A stretch of DNA of 64,000 nucleotides, taken from positions 62,152,620 to 62,216,619 of the forward strand of contig CM043956.1 of the NCBI GenBank assembly GCA_014529385.2, read 5' to 3'. The DNA comes from Adiantum capillus-veneris. Lineage: Eukaryota; Streptophyta; Polypodiopsida; Polypodiales; Pteridaceae. Numbering within the stretch: position 1 is the stretch's first letter; each line of letters begins with the position of its first letter. The notes below the pieces were generated by a model, which saw only the letters and a program-made list of their open reading frames with translations, did no database searches and was not told the origin of the DNA. Shown one piece after another: positions 47,276 through 59,121 of this stretch. Position numbers and translations under genes: made by a program.

Positions 47276-47535
47276 TACATCGTGAATCTAAGACGAGTGA
47301 TATTATTGATGAGACAAATCTTGCACGTTCAGAAGGGTGTTACTTTAGCCAGGGCTTTGGGCTACATGAAGTCGAGAAGGAGATAGATACACTTAAACAA
47401 GAAAATAACTCACAAGTGGACCCGAAGAAGTCAAAGTCGATGTATTGTTCACAAGCTTCGAGTCACAACACCCTTATCTCTATGTGTGTTCAATGTGGCA
47501 CACACTAGAGCCCATGCTTGCAATATTGATGTCAT
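47276..47535 (+). other. Short ORF, unassigned
   Basis: A 78-residue hydrophilic frame (47,272-47,508) with no recognised motif, following repeat copy 2. Probably not a gene. Confidence 0.25.
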
Positions 47536-49050
47536 CACCTTTAAAATCTCTTGTATTCAAAAGAGAGAGAGAGAAATACACATGAAGGAGATTAGATACC
47601 CAAGTTATCCCAAAACCAATCTTTGATTAACCAAAACTTGTTTACAATCCATCTTCCCAAAGGAAATCTTGCCCCTCTTTATTTAAAGAAATAGCCCCCA
47701 AATTGTGACTACTAATCTACCGCTATGATGAAGATTTTGACCGCACATTGGCCTTGAAAGAGGCTTTTGAAAGGGGGAAAAAACCCAAGACACCTGTTGG
47801 AAACTCTCCCAGAAGTCTCAATTAAAACCATGATTGCCAAAGATGAGAAGTCGTGAGCCTCTTATACTTCTCCAAAGTGGTTGTTTTGTGCACGAGCGCT
47901 CAAAATTATCTCAAAAGCCTTGCTTCATTTGCATGGATCTCTAAAACTAGAAGTTTTTATTGCTTGTCCTACAAATAAAGGGAAATTATGTACATATATT
48001 CCAAAAACTACAAAAATAGAGTAAAATTGTCCAAAAATTTCCTAAAACTCTAAGAATTCCTACTTTAACCACATTGTAAGGTGACTAAATGAAACACTTT
48101 CACTTGAGTAAGAAGCTGAAAAAAACATTCGTTGATTTTTTTCATCGTGATTGCATAGCGGCACGACATCCACTCCCTCTATTTCTAAATCATGAAGACT
48201 CGTAAATCGTAATCTATTGTAGAACCATGACACCTTGTTGATGCTCATCTCATGTAGATTGCAGATGATGTCTGAATCAAGCACCCCTTGCGAATCACCC
48301 TCTTCTAGTACCTCAACTGGATCCATTGGTAATTGCTGGTAGCAACCCAATCATCCGGTTATCCCTCTGTTGTTGACTTTCATCCTCATTAAAAATCATT
48401 ATTCATCCTCTTGTTCAATCACCTTGTATACAAATTCTTATTCTTCTGAGATATCCTCATCATTCACAGTCTCTAAATTGTGGACAAATTGTTTATCCAG
48501 CTATCTACATATACCCTTTGAAGCATCTATAACTCTATTTGCTTCATCAAGTGTATCCCCATTCCTTGATGCTCCTGTTTACTCCATGCTATCATCTTTT
48601 CCTAATGTAAGTCAATATGATCACAACATTCTTGTATAAAAGCATTTGCATCTCAACTACGATCGTATTCCCTTTCAAGTCCTTGAACCATGTCAATGAA
48701 TTCTAAACCCACTACTCGTTCAAAAGTCATAATCATGCGCTCTTCTGAAACACTTTGAAGTATTATTTTTGCTTCACAACATTTACTTATCCTTTTGGGT
48801 CATTCCCTTCAAAGAAATTGCACTCTTTAGAAACTTCTTCTAATGCCCTTTTCGTTGCATCATCCATCTTAGTTGAGGTATCTACTCGAGCTAAAGCACC
48901 TTTCTTGCAAAATCAAAACAAAAATATTCCCATTCAATCCTCCTCTCAACCAATTATCTTGAATTTTTTAACCGGCTCAAGGCTAAAATGAGATACACTT
49001 TTCCTGATCATTGAACAAAAAATCTTGTTTCTCCTTGTTGTGCCGAGCGG
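47536..49050 (-). mobile_element. C-family retrotransposon relic (LTR plus gag fragment)
   Basis: The junction GGCACGACA/TCCACTCCCTCT at 48,160-48,180 matches the LTR/polypurine-tract junction of element C (9,126-9,144). To its left, 47,536-48,168 is a candidate LTR with a minus-strand TATA-like TTTAAATAAA near 47,680. To the right, minus-strand frames give FFEGNDPKG (near 48,800) and a following helical block, the gag-like signature of the family, with several stops. GCGGCATGACA near 49,050 may be the right-hand terminus. Heavily decayed. Confidence 0.6.
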
Positions 49051-49054
49051 CATG

Positions 49055-49880
49055 ACAATGTGAGGGATGAGAGATGTCCTTGAGTTACATCAAGGCAAGG
49101 AGAACGCAAGCGAGTTGTATAGAATCTATTGGCAAAGTATTATCTTTTTTTAAAGAAATTTAGGAAACCAAGAAAAGTTCTTACTCAATAGTAAACGAGA
49201 CAAGTCTCTAATGTCTATCATATTAGACAAGTCTCTTATCCCGTCTCTTATGTACCAAACTCGCCCACGTTGATTGTGACAATGAGTGCGTGCATTAAAA
49301 CTCACCCAAGTGATTCTTAAAAAAAGGTACTCATTACATTGACTATGTATTGTGTAATGACAACTTTCCTTTTAACCAACAACCCCCCCAAGGTTTTAAA
49401 CAATACAAAAAAACATCTTCAAATTCACGAGGAATGTTCATTGTCTTATTTGAATGTCCGCTATTGGAAATTAAAGGTGAATAGTTGTGACCATCTAAGA
49501 TTGAAGGTTGAAGATGTAGGAGACATTACAGTGCTATGAAGAGGAAGTCCAAAAACCAGTTGCTACAATGTATTGTTGCTCAGAATAGATTTGCAAATAA
49601 ATGAGCACTATTAGTGTCATCAACTTCATGCCTACTTTTTCAAAAATGTTGTTGCAATTACGCTTGACCATTGGTAGTGGCCAACTAGTGATCAGCCAAG
49701 GGAATTTAGAATGGGATGGTTTTTGTGTGCTATTGTAGTATGCTTGGCTTATATGTCTCTCTCAATTGCCACAATGTCCATTCTCTTACTGCCTCGTCGG
49801 CCCATTTCCTACTCGCAAAAATTCCTTGCATAACTTCTTTTGCATGGTTATTGTATCCCGTTATGAACAGTAGCTCCTCC
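49055..49880. repeat. Dispersed ~0.8-kb repeat, copy 3
   Basis: Contains GGATGAGAGATGT, AGGAAACCAAGAAAAGTTC, TTAGACAAGTCTCTTA, AGGTACTCATTACATTGAC and CCACAATGTCCATTCTCTTA in the same order as the other copies. Confidence 0.85.
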
Positions 49881-50314
49881 AATGAATTATGGAAAGGGGC
49901 CGGATGGACTAAAGTGTACCTTTTGAACACATGGACATGATGAACGCCCCACGTGCACACCATAAGAGAGAGTTCTTCCTTTCAAAACCTTACTTCTGTA
50001 ATCAAAATGTTCCTCAATTCACTGCTTTCCATTTAACTCAAATAATCCAGATAAATGTTTATGTGTCCAGAATGATTTTTTTCCAGCAGCGCATAGTCTT
50101 TATGTTCGGGCCAAGAAGATTAAGAGAGATACTGGAATGTCCTTTGCCTGTTGTAATTCCGATGATCAATTATGAAAACTCATTTGATGTGCATGTGTTT
50201 GTCCTTATCTAAATTTGAGCTCCATTGAAGTTTCTGAGGATTGAGTCAGTCAAAAGTTTTGGGTTTTGATACGTGTGTTCAAAGGGGTTCTCAAAGCATT
50301 GAACTTGGGTAGCC
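49881..50314. other. Upstream region of element D
   Basis: No gene. The 5' LTR of element D should end in this region, but neither an LTR edge nor a primer site could be placed. Confidence 0.4.
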
Positions 50315-51075
50315 ATGGCTTTTTCTTATTCGAAATTTCATGGCAGAAGTGATGAAGATGTGCAAAACTTTTTGAAAAAGATGGAGGTTGTCTGTATTAG
50401 CAACTAGATTCATGACCCAGAGTAGATGTTATGTCTTCTCCAGATTTGTTTGAAGAGTGATGCACAAGTTTGGTCCAAAGCATTTGAAGAGGAGTTGCGT
50501 GTGGCTGATCCACCTGTAAGATTGAGTTGGGACAATCTAAGGCATGGATTGGAAGTGGAGTTTGTGAAGACAAAAGATCATGACAAAGTGTGGCAAGAAG
50601 TACAGGGTTTTGTGCAAAAGGAAGGTGAGCCAGTAGATGCGTACGTACGTAAGTTTTCATTGGCATGGGAGCGAATGTTCAAGGCCTTAGCACCACAAGT
50701 ACCCCCACCTAACATGATGAAGAAGGATAGGTTCTTGGCTAGTCTTTGGGAGAATATACGTTGGAGAGTGGAGCTAAAGAAGCCTAGGACATATGAAGAT
50801 GCACTAGAGGTAGCAAGGAACAAAGAGTGGAAGCTAAGGAAAATGAGCCAGTTAGGGGTAGAGTTTTTGCCCATGAGGTATGAATCTCATCCTATGGACT
50901 CTTTGCAAAGTCGCATGCTAGGGGTTCATCATGAACCAGTGATTCCTGTTACTCCTCAGGTTATGCCAACAATAGTCACTACAGCAGTGCAAGATGATGG
51001 GCTAAGGCAAGACATGAGGCAAGTGGTAGATTTAATGAATAATCTCAGCCTAAACATGCTACGTCAAGTTGGAAA
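50315..51075 (+). pseudogene. gag: Chromovirus-type gag (element D), 5' part
   Basis: Starts at ATG 50,315 (MAFSYSKFHGRSDEDVQNFL, the F-x-G-x-x-D pattern typical of the gag N-terminus). In-frame stops lie near 50,405 and 50,423, then an open frame runs to the CACTA insertion. The capsid region includes WSKAFEEELR and WDNLRHGLEVEFVK. The coding sequence is cut at 51,075/51,076 by the CACTA element and resumes at 58,644 after one AAA copy. Lineage assigned from the chromodomain at the other end. Confidence 0.85.
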
Positions 51076-51225
51076 CACTACAAGGGGCTCTTCATATTAG
51101 CGACGCTCACACAGCAACGCTCCAAAAAAAAATTCCCGGTGTCGCTATGAGCGTCGCAAATTTCTTTGTAAATTTGCGACGCTTATAGCGACGCTCATAG
51201 CGACGCCGACTGGGGTAAAAAAATA
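51076..51225 (+). repeat. CACTA 5' terminal and subterminal repeats
   Basis: TIR at 51,076, then AGCGACGCT-family motifs in both orientations. A near-perfect hairpin has arms 51,141-51,163 and 51,170-51,192 (22 of 23 bases pair) and a 6-base loop. Confidence 0.9.
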
Positions 51226-51299
51226 ACCGAGCGCGCCCAAAAACTCAGATCTCAGATCTGAGTTTTTCGGCGCCCTCAAGCAAGGAGCAGGTAACGCTC

Positions 51300-51303
51300 T
51301 CCC

Positions 51304-51338
<35 letters not shown>

Positions 51339-51477
51339 CTTCTCCACACACACACACACACACACACACGAGGAGAGGAAGGAGAGCCAGGTATGCTCCT
51401 TCCCTCTCCTCATTCTCATGTTCCCTTCCCCTCTTTCTCTCTCCCTCTCTCTCTCTCTCACACACACACATAGTGTT

Positions 51478-51533
<56 letters not shown>

Positions 51534-51760
51534 AACAAAAACAAAAACGCACATACATAAACAAAGAATGCACACACACATTGAGAGAGAAAAAGAGAGA
51601 GAGAGCATGCATAAACAAAAAATGCACGCATTGAGAGAGGAAAAGAGAGAGAGAACATGCATAAACAAAAAACGCACACATTGAGAGAGGAAAAGAGAGA
51701 GAAAACATGCATACGATCCAAAAAAACGCACACATTGAGAGAGAAAGAGAGAGAAACTAA
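51300..51760. repeat. Microsatellite-rich leader of the CACTA element
   Basis: (CT)n at 51,303-51,331, (CA)n at 51,345-51,369, a (CT)n/(CA)n patch at 51,430-51,470, and (GA)n at 51,481-51,530. Then four ~60-bp units follow, each with ATAAACAAA, ACGCACACATTGAGAGAG and GCATGCAT-like segments, from about 51,545 to 51,755. All long ORFs here are artefacts of these repeats. Confidence 0.9.
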
Positions 51761-52686
51761 TTTAACGTCGTAGGAAACTAATTAAAATTAAAAGACCTAA
51801 AGATCTAGCCGACGAGGAGTTGAACTCAAGACCTATTATTCAAGAGGGAAATGGCATAATCAATCTATCATACTTGGCATGGGTGATAGAAAGGTTATAC
51901 CATTTATCTCTTTTTATTGGCACACACATCCACACACGCACACACACACAAGAAGAAAAGAGTTACAACGTCGTAGGAAACTATCTTAAAAGACGTTAAA
52001 GATTAGGTTATATGTAGACTTACATTAAATTAGATTTAGGTTTATTTTTAACTAGATTTACGTTTATTTAAGCTAGATTTAGATTTACGTTATATTAGAT
52101 TAGATTTAGGTCTCCATAGACTGTGATGCCTGCATGAAGCGGGTGAAGAAAGCCCTCAATGGAATATAGGGTATTGCTGCCTTCACTCATGGTGGGCTCC
52201 GTCGATCCAAAAGTACTGGTGAAATGTCTTCAGAAGATAGGGAAGAAGGTGGATCTTCAGGGCGGCAAGAGTCACTACATCCCCGACACAATGACCATCT
52301 AGACAACCTCTAGTCATTAGACTTACGTTAAATTAGATTTAGCTGTATTTTTAGTTAGATTTACGTTTATTTAGATTTACGCTTATTTACGTTAGATCGA
52401 GTCCACGCAAGAATTACTTACGGTTTAGGGTTTAGAGTTAGACGAACAGTGAAAAGATCTACTGTGAAAAGATGTTAAGATGAAGTGAAGTGCTACAGCT
52501 AGAGAAGAGGCAAAGGGGTTTTGTCCACTACATGCAGTATCATGTAGACGTGGGTGTGTAGATTTTTTGTACCCACAAATATAGGTATTGACCAATAAAG
52601 ACGAGATTATAACCCGGTGGTTCTGATCTCTGTGCACCTCTAGACCGAGGTGTGCGGGGATTGGACATGACTAGAGAATGTGAGGT

Positions 52687-52744
<58 letters not shown>

Positions 52745-52806
52745 GACGAAGAATGCCAATAGAATATTAAATTTGTTGTCCAGGTTATAAGTTTTTTATC
52801 CTCATT
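51761..52806. other. 5' non-coding part of the CACTA element
   Basis: No supported gene. It has TTTACGTTTATTTA-like and AGATTTAGGTTTA-like repeats around 52,020-52,110 and 52,320-52,395, and a (GA)n tract at 52,689-52,741. The promoter of the TNP2-type gene should lie here. Confidence 0.55.
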
Positions 52807-55800
52807 ATGAGTAGCGACGAGGATGTGGGACCGTCCAACCGAAACACCTATCTCTCAACGAGGGTCTTATGTCCTTGTAATCAATGCAACCATGCTGTGC
52901 GACGGACAAGACGTGTTTCTTTGCAGCACGTTCGCAAATTTGGCGAGTTCGATCCATCTATTATAGATCGAGTTGTTGCCAATTATAACTCGTCGGACTC
53001 TGACGCTGGCCAACAAGCAGCAATCTTGCAACCCAATAGACGTGTTCGCAGGCGCTTTGGTCAAGCAGCATATGTGAGGCCACAAGATGTATCCTCTGAC
53101 AGCTCGGGGGATGATCATGCAGAGCACATTCCCAACGAGGCAATGTTTGAGCCCGAGATTGATGAAATGATCGAGACGATCATGGATTCAGAAAGGCTTA
53201 GCTATGATGATATGAAAAGTGAAACCGATACGCCATTGTATAATGGAGCACGTATGTCTAGATTGAAAGCACTCCTGCTTCTTCTCAACATGCAGGCAAA
53301 GTTTGGATGTAGTGACACTAGCGTCACAGTGCTTTTCAGGTGATCTATTACAATTAGTTTACTTTAATAGAACTCTAAATGTATAATGATCTGATAGATT
53401 TTTACACGACTGTATCATATTTTTATGTTGTGTAGATTGCTGAAAGAGCACATACTACCAGCTGACAATGTGATGCCAGATTCCCGAGATGAAGCAAGAA
53501 AGATTTTGCAAAACTTGGGGATGGATTACAATTCTATCCACGCTTGTCCTAATGACTGCATTCTTTTCAGAGGGGAATACATAGAGATGGAGAAGTGTCC
53601 GAAATGTGATTCCGAAAGATATCGAGTAGATCTCCACGAGACAAAAATTCCACAAACGTTTTTGCGACATTTCCCTCTGCTTCCTCGCATCAAGCATTTC
53701 TTCGAATGTAAGTCCATGGCCGCCCTAGCATCATGGCATGAGGAGAATAAATCTTCGGATGGTGTGCTACGAATTCCTGCAGATTGCGTAGCGTGGAAAC
53801 ATATAGATGGAACATGGTCGGATTTTGCCAGTGCCTGGCTATGGATGGCGTAAATCCATTTGGTCAAAGATCAACATCTTACAGTGTATGGCCCGTTGTC
53901 ATCGTCAACTACAACATTCCCCCGTGGTTGACTACGAAGAAGGGGCACCTATGGCTAAGCTTGATTGTGCCAGGGCGATATAAAGTGGGGAATATGGATG
54001 TGTATCTTCGTCCACTATTGGAAGAGCTACAACAATGGTGGATTGGCATAGAGGTGGTGGATATGAGCCGACACACAGGACGACGGAATGCTTTGATCAG
54101 AGGCATTCTAATGTGGACCATGCATGACTATCCCGGGCTAACAGAATGCTCAGGTGATCTATTGACACTCCTCACTCAGACACTGTAAATCTTGTCTTTT
54201 CCCATAGTTGATCTATTATCATGTGTATACATGCAGGGCTTCAAACAAGCGGATACAGAGCATGTGTCACATGTGGACCTAGACTAAATGCACGTAGGGC
54301 ACCCTCACTGAAGACGAAGGTCATCAAGCGTATCTTCCAGAGAATCATGTGTTACGCGATGGCTTTTTGGGAAGAGAGCCACCAAGGATGTCTGCACAGG
54401 CATGGTTAGAGCAGAAGGAGATGTGCGATGACGGATTGCCTCCAGGGATGAAGAGACTATCTCTATGGTACGAGTTACCATACTGGCCCCGACTCATGAT
54501 CAATCACTTGCTCGATCCAATGCACATATTCAAGAATGTGGGTAATCTACTATGGGACCATTTGACCGGCAACAAAGATACTTTGGGAGCCAGAGTTGAC
54601 CTTAGAAATGTGGATCGTATGGAGCAATATTGGCCGCAAACAGCGTCTGATGGATCGATAAAACTCCCTAAAGCACCATGGATTTTCACAGGAGCCCAAG
54701 AACGCAAAGTAAAAGAGACCATTCGATCTTTGTGGACCCCCATTGGCGTAATGCACTCGCTCCGAACGTGTGTTACTAAAGAAGGAAAGCTTACCGGTTT
54801 GAAGTCACACGATTGGCATAAAATGTGTCAGGTACGTTCATAGTGGACTTTAATATCATTGCATAAAATGTGGACTTTAATATCATTGCTGCACATACTT
54901 TACAGTTTGTTTTACCGGTTGCCATTGAGGGATGTTTGTCTCTCGACATCCGTAACACAATCTACAAACTTGCAAAGCTGGTGCAATGGATCTCACAAAA
55001 GGAGATCAACGTAGACTCCATATCATTCGCCAAACTAAATGCTGCAGAGCTTGTGTGCATGTTTGAGAAACATTTTCCTACTACAATGCTAACCATTCAG
55101 GTGCATCTTCTTGTTCACATAGTTGATGAGGTGGAAATAGCTGGCACAGTTCATTCCAGATGGATGTTCTTCTTAGAGCGTTTCATGAAAACGCTTAAGG
55201 GATATGTGCGTCAAAAGGCATGTCCGGAGGGTAGCATGGCATAAGGTTGGTTGGTATCAGAGTCCCTAGCGTACATTGGAGAGTGGCTAGACGGATTTGA
55301 TAAATCCCGGGACACGCTATGGCGAACCATAGATGATGAGCACATATCTGGGATTGTCATGTGCAATCTTGGTGTTGAGAAGAAGATGACGGAAGATCTA
55401 GAGGCTAAAATCAATCGATTTTGCATGCTTCACAATCCAGTGATGCAAAAGTGGATTTCACAATATGAGGATGCAAAGCAAGAGCGACAAAGGGCACGAA
55501 TCGAGTGGAGACGGGGAAGACGACCATCGATGCACTATCCGGCGGTTCTGGAGAGCCTACCAACCTTCATGAGCTTAAGATGGTTGCACAACCAATTGAA
55601 AAGCCCACAACAATGCGGTGACGAAGTGACTGAAGAAGAGTGGGAGTACTCTCGGGGTTGCGCGACCAAGGTAAGTTTGCAATGTACGACTAGCAAGTGA
55701 CTTTATTTATAAACGTTTGAACGGCCACTCATAACCTTTGTTCGTTGTAGTATAAGTCATACACAGCAGCATGGTGTAAAGGTCGACATTTTAGGGTGGA

Positions 55801-56503
55801 ACGAATCGAAAAAAAGCGTTTTACTCAAGATTGTGGAATCATGGCAAAATTTGAACAGTCTAGTCGACGACGTTCCTCTGATGCAGATCCTATGGTGGCG
55901 GAACTCACTTACTTCGGCACGCTGCAAGAGATTTTGAGGATTGATTACAGAGGATTTTTTGTCGACTTGTTCGACGTGCAATGGTTCAAGATAATCATGG
56001 AGGGTCGCAACGCTACTGTGCGTAGAGGAGAGTCTGGTTTTCTTGAGGTGGATTCTACTAAGAAATGGATTGACCTAAGAGACACTTTCGTACTACCCGA
56101 GCATTGTGAACAAGTAAGTATGTAAATAGTTAACATCCCCCTTTTACAAGTTATGTGCTTGAAAGCTCTCATGTAAGTTATGTGGCTCTGGCAGGTAATA
56201 TTTCATCCTACAAAGTCTACATCAAACTGGTGGTACGTCATAGAGGTAGCCCCTCGTAGTGCAAGGACGTATGAAGGCTACCATGTGCCAATCACAACGA
56301 CATCAATGGAGGAGATCAGAGAAGATGCTCAATCAGAAGCCGCTGCGGTGGTGCCAGACGAGCATCAAGATGCTACTACTCTATATGGGGTGCATGCAGA
56401 GGAGCTACAAAATGAAACAGAGGATATGTGTTTAAACGGAGAGCTCTATATAGATATAGGAAGTTATGCTGAGTTATGCGAAGATGAGAGAGAGATCTCT
56501 TAA
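52807..56503 (+). pseudogene. CACTA TNP2-type transposase (TNPD-like)
   Basis: Catalytic transposase gene. Six exons by splice signals: 52,807-53,339; 53,436-54,153; 54,237-54,831; 54,906-55,670; 55,751-56,113; 56,194-56,503. Domain order matches the family. First a transposase-associated Cys region (LCPCNQCNHAV, ~52,870). Then the TNP2 core (IHACPNDCILFRGE at 53,548; AMDGVNPFGQRSTSYS at 53,838; LPYWPRLMINHLLDPMHIFK at 54,476). Then a DUF4218-like block (VHLLVHIVDEVEIAG, ERFMKTLKGYVR at ~55,100-55,210) and a DUF4216-like block (TYFGTLQEIL, FVLPEHCEQ at 55,910-56,110). Frameshifts near 53,835 and 54,318 and a TAA at 55,242 break it. Autonomous activity is therefore unlikely unless these are sequence errors. 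Confidence 0.9.
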
Positions 56504-56774
56504 AGCCACAAATATTGTATTTGAACAATTTTGCTCCGTGTTGTAAAAGCTCTGGCTCTCTAAGTACCTTCCATGGTGTATAACGCTCTTTTCTACTCGC
56601 GCTCCATCTTTTGATTGAAAATTCTGAGTTTTCGACTTGCCTCTTCTATCACTCGATTCATTGCGTCATTGTATTTATATGCATCATTACGTCATTGTAT
56701 TTAATGGTCTTTGCGTCATTGTCTACTCTATTCATTCAATATTAAGTTTAAATATTCGTGTGTTTAATGCAGGT

Positions 56775-58088
56775 ATGGATGATGAGGAGTTTCTTTCTTC
56801 TTTGTCACCGCAACAGAGACAGTGGTACGTGGAGCGTCATTGCTCTGGCGCATCATCGCGCGTTCCTACTCCATCCGCATCTCCCTCTCTTTCGGAGCAT
56901 TCGGCGCGCTCCGAAGCTTCCGCGTCGATGAGACGAGTTTCACACTCGTCTAGACACCGGCGCTCTAGTGGTGGCGGTGGCGGTTGTTGTGGGGATTCCG
57001 CCACCGATGCCTCCACACCGCCTCGTGTTCGACGAGGCTCTTTACCCTCCCCTTCTTTTCCAGCCCCCACACCAGCCACAGCATCGCCATCTACGCCAGG
57101 TTTTGCACGGCTGACTGTTCCTAGAAGCTACACACCTCTACCTACTCCGCCAGGAGCCACCCCACTCGACACTCCCTGCTTCGGGGCCCAGACGCCGGTG
57201 GAGACACCTGACGTCCGTACCCCCATCGACACGCCGCTAGAGACCCCTGCCGGGACACCCAGGTTCACGCGTCACGCGCCAGAGGGCTTGCCTTACTCCG
57301 TCGACATCAGCGGCGACATCATCATGGATGATGACGGCAAGAAGGTGATCTCGTGCATGCGTGGTCTTTGCTCTCAGCTGTTTAGACACTACATACTAAA
57401 CAAATGGAGTGAAGTACCAAGTGATTTAAAAAACAGAGTCATCAGCATACTTCATGATGAGTTTCCCGTTCCAACACGGGATCAGCGCTTCAATGAAGAC
57501 CTGATGAAGATTCGAATGCGCGAATACTGCAAACACAAGCGTTCCGAAGTGCAAAAAGCAATCAAGAATGGGTGGAACAGGCCAGATTGGCTGGCCAAAG
57601 AAGATTGGAAGAATGCGAAGAAAGCAGCGCGCGAGAATCCCGACAAGTGGAAGCAACAAAAGGATGCAGCCAGAGCGCGAGTAGAGGCAGGGAGCTCGCA
57701 CCACTTGGGGAGCGGTGGATGGGCATCATTTGAGGCCGATTTTGTAAGTGTTTTCACATTGCTCTTTATGCATGTTCGATAGTTTAGGGTTTATGAGTTT
57801 TTTAGTTCTAACATAATGAAATCTTTGTATGTTTTGACAGTGGTCGATGACAGGACGTGATCCCACACCGTACGAGCGCGAGTACGCAGGCAGGAAGGGC
57901 TTAAACCCCCTGATGGACATTCTCAGTTCTCACGGCGGCATGGTTAGTATTAGGGTTTACTCTTTTTTATTTTTTGTATTGTTTTATAAATGTCGTTATA
58001 TGTTTATACTTACTGAAAGCTGTCTTATTGTCTTTTTTTGCAGAATCCGACAGATACGCCGCTTGGACGCGATGAGACGTCTGACTAG
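56775..58088 (+). CDS. CACTA Ptta/En/Spm DNA-binding-type protein (Transposase_24-like)
   Basis: Second gene of the CACTA element. Exons 56,775-57,743, 57,841-57,942 and 58,044-58,088 (stop). The 3' splice site TGCAG ends just before the start codon, so a 5' UTR intron is likely. Residues 1-200 are low complexity: Ser-rich, a GGGGGCCG run, and many TP dipeptides (TPLPTPPGATPLDTP). From about residue 215 a helical domain follows: HYILNKWSEVPSDLKNRV, then an R/K-rich segment, HHLGSGGWASFEADFWS and GRDPTPYEREYAGRKG. This is the pattern of plant Transposase_24 (PF03004), thought to bind the subterminal repeats. No stop or frameshift was found, unlike the neighbour gene. Confidence 0.87.
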
Positions 58089-58439
58089 ACAACGTCAGTT
58101 TAGCCGTAGCTAGATAGCATTAGTTTAGGGTTTCTCATAGCTTATGTATCATGATACGGATTTTATACGTCTTTTTGAACCATGTATTTTATTACATTTG
58201 TCACCGCAGTTCCTTTTGCCAATCAATTCTTTATGCCTATGATGTTGTACAATTGTCATTATTACATTTGCCAATCAATTCATTTTGCCTATGATGTGTA
58301 CAATTGTCAATTTTGCAAACAATGCATCTTGTGGGTGACTATTTTGGGTCTATTATCTACCTTTGCACTTTTTTTAAAAAGTGAATCAAGTACAATATGG
58401 TTGATGGGTGGCAGGGCATTCAATGCCCTGCCACCAAAA

Positions 58440-58640
58440 AAAAATTCTCTCGGGCGTCGCTATAAGCGTCGCTATTTATGGCTCTGTAGCGTCGCTATGA
58501 GTGTCGCTATATAGCGACGCATATAGCGACGCTCTCGTAGCGACGCTCTTAGCGACGGTTTTAGCGACGCCGGGGGTTAGAAATACCCAGTGTATTTCCG
58601 TCGCTAACAGCATCACAAGAGCACACAACCTCTTGTAGTG
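58440..58640 (+). repeat. CACTA 3' subterminal and terminal repeats
   Basis: About ten (A)GCGACGCT/GCGTCGCT motifs between 58,455 and 58,575, then CCTCTTGTAGTG ending at 58,640. The sequence CCGTCGCTAACAGCATC lies between the last motif and the TIR. Confidence 0.9.
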
Positions 58641-58643
58641 AAA

Positions 58644-59121
58644 TAATTGAGGTAGAGGGAGGTTTGCAAATCAGTCAGGAGGTAAAGAAAGACCTAGGAA
58701 TGGTGTTACACAAAGCAATGGTAGGTTCTGGAGGCAGACGCCCACATGTTATAATTGTGGAGAGTTGGGGCACATCAGCCCACAATGTGATAAGCCACCA
58801 AGGATGGGGGGAGACATGTATCCATTCCCAAGACAAGTGCTAACTAGGTCAAATGATTATGGCATCAATATCAAGAGAGAAGAAGAAACCAGTGGATTAA
58901 CCTAGGAGGAAAAGGGGAAGAAAAAAGTGATAAGTGTAGTCACCTTGGAGAAGGCATCAAAGCTAGAGGATACATTAGTGATGCCTATTGGGAAGAGGAC
59001 CACAGAGGACAAGGAAAGAAGAAGTGCCCCAGGTCCTAGTAAGAAGAAGGGAAAGAGCCATGAAGGCGAGGATGTCAACGCCAAGAGGAAAAGGAGGGCC
59101 GGTCGCAAGTTTCATGTTTGA
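58644..59121 (+). pseudogene. gag: gag C-terminus with zinc knuckle (element D), 3' part
   Basis: Resumes the gag frame after the CACTA. The fourth codon after the junction region is TGA, where a neighbouring CGA-type Arg codon would suit the following Gly/Arg-rich run (GRGRFANQSGG). The CCHC knuckle CYNCGELGHISPQC is at about 58,757-58,800 (C-x2-C-x4-H-x4-C, intact). A TAG near 58,902 and a TGA at 59,119 follow. The tail is Lys-rich. Confidence 0.85.

Larger units (their letters stand above)
51073..58643 (+). mobile_element. CACTA (En/Spm) DNA transposon
   Basis: Spans 51,076-58,640 (7,565 bp). It starts CACTACAAGGGG and ends CCTCTTGTAGTG, the diagnostic terminal inverted repeat. It is flanked by 3-bp duplications AAA (51,073-51,075 and 58,641-58,643). 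Both ends carry many AGCGACGCT / AGCGTCGCT subterminal motifs, the class of site bound by the DNA-binding protein of such elements. Inside are the two expected plus-strand genes, TNP2-type and Ptta/Transposase_24-type, and several microsatellites. Confidence 0.96.

Noticed and set aside
51276-51735. Minus-strand ORFs up to 151 residues with repeated FxxSLN-type units
   Set aside because: Produced by CT/GA microsatellites and the ~60-bp AT/GA repeat units of the CACTA leader.
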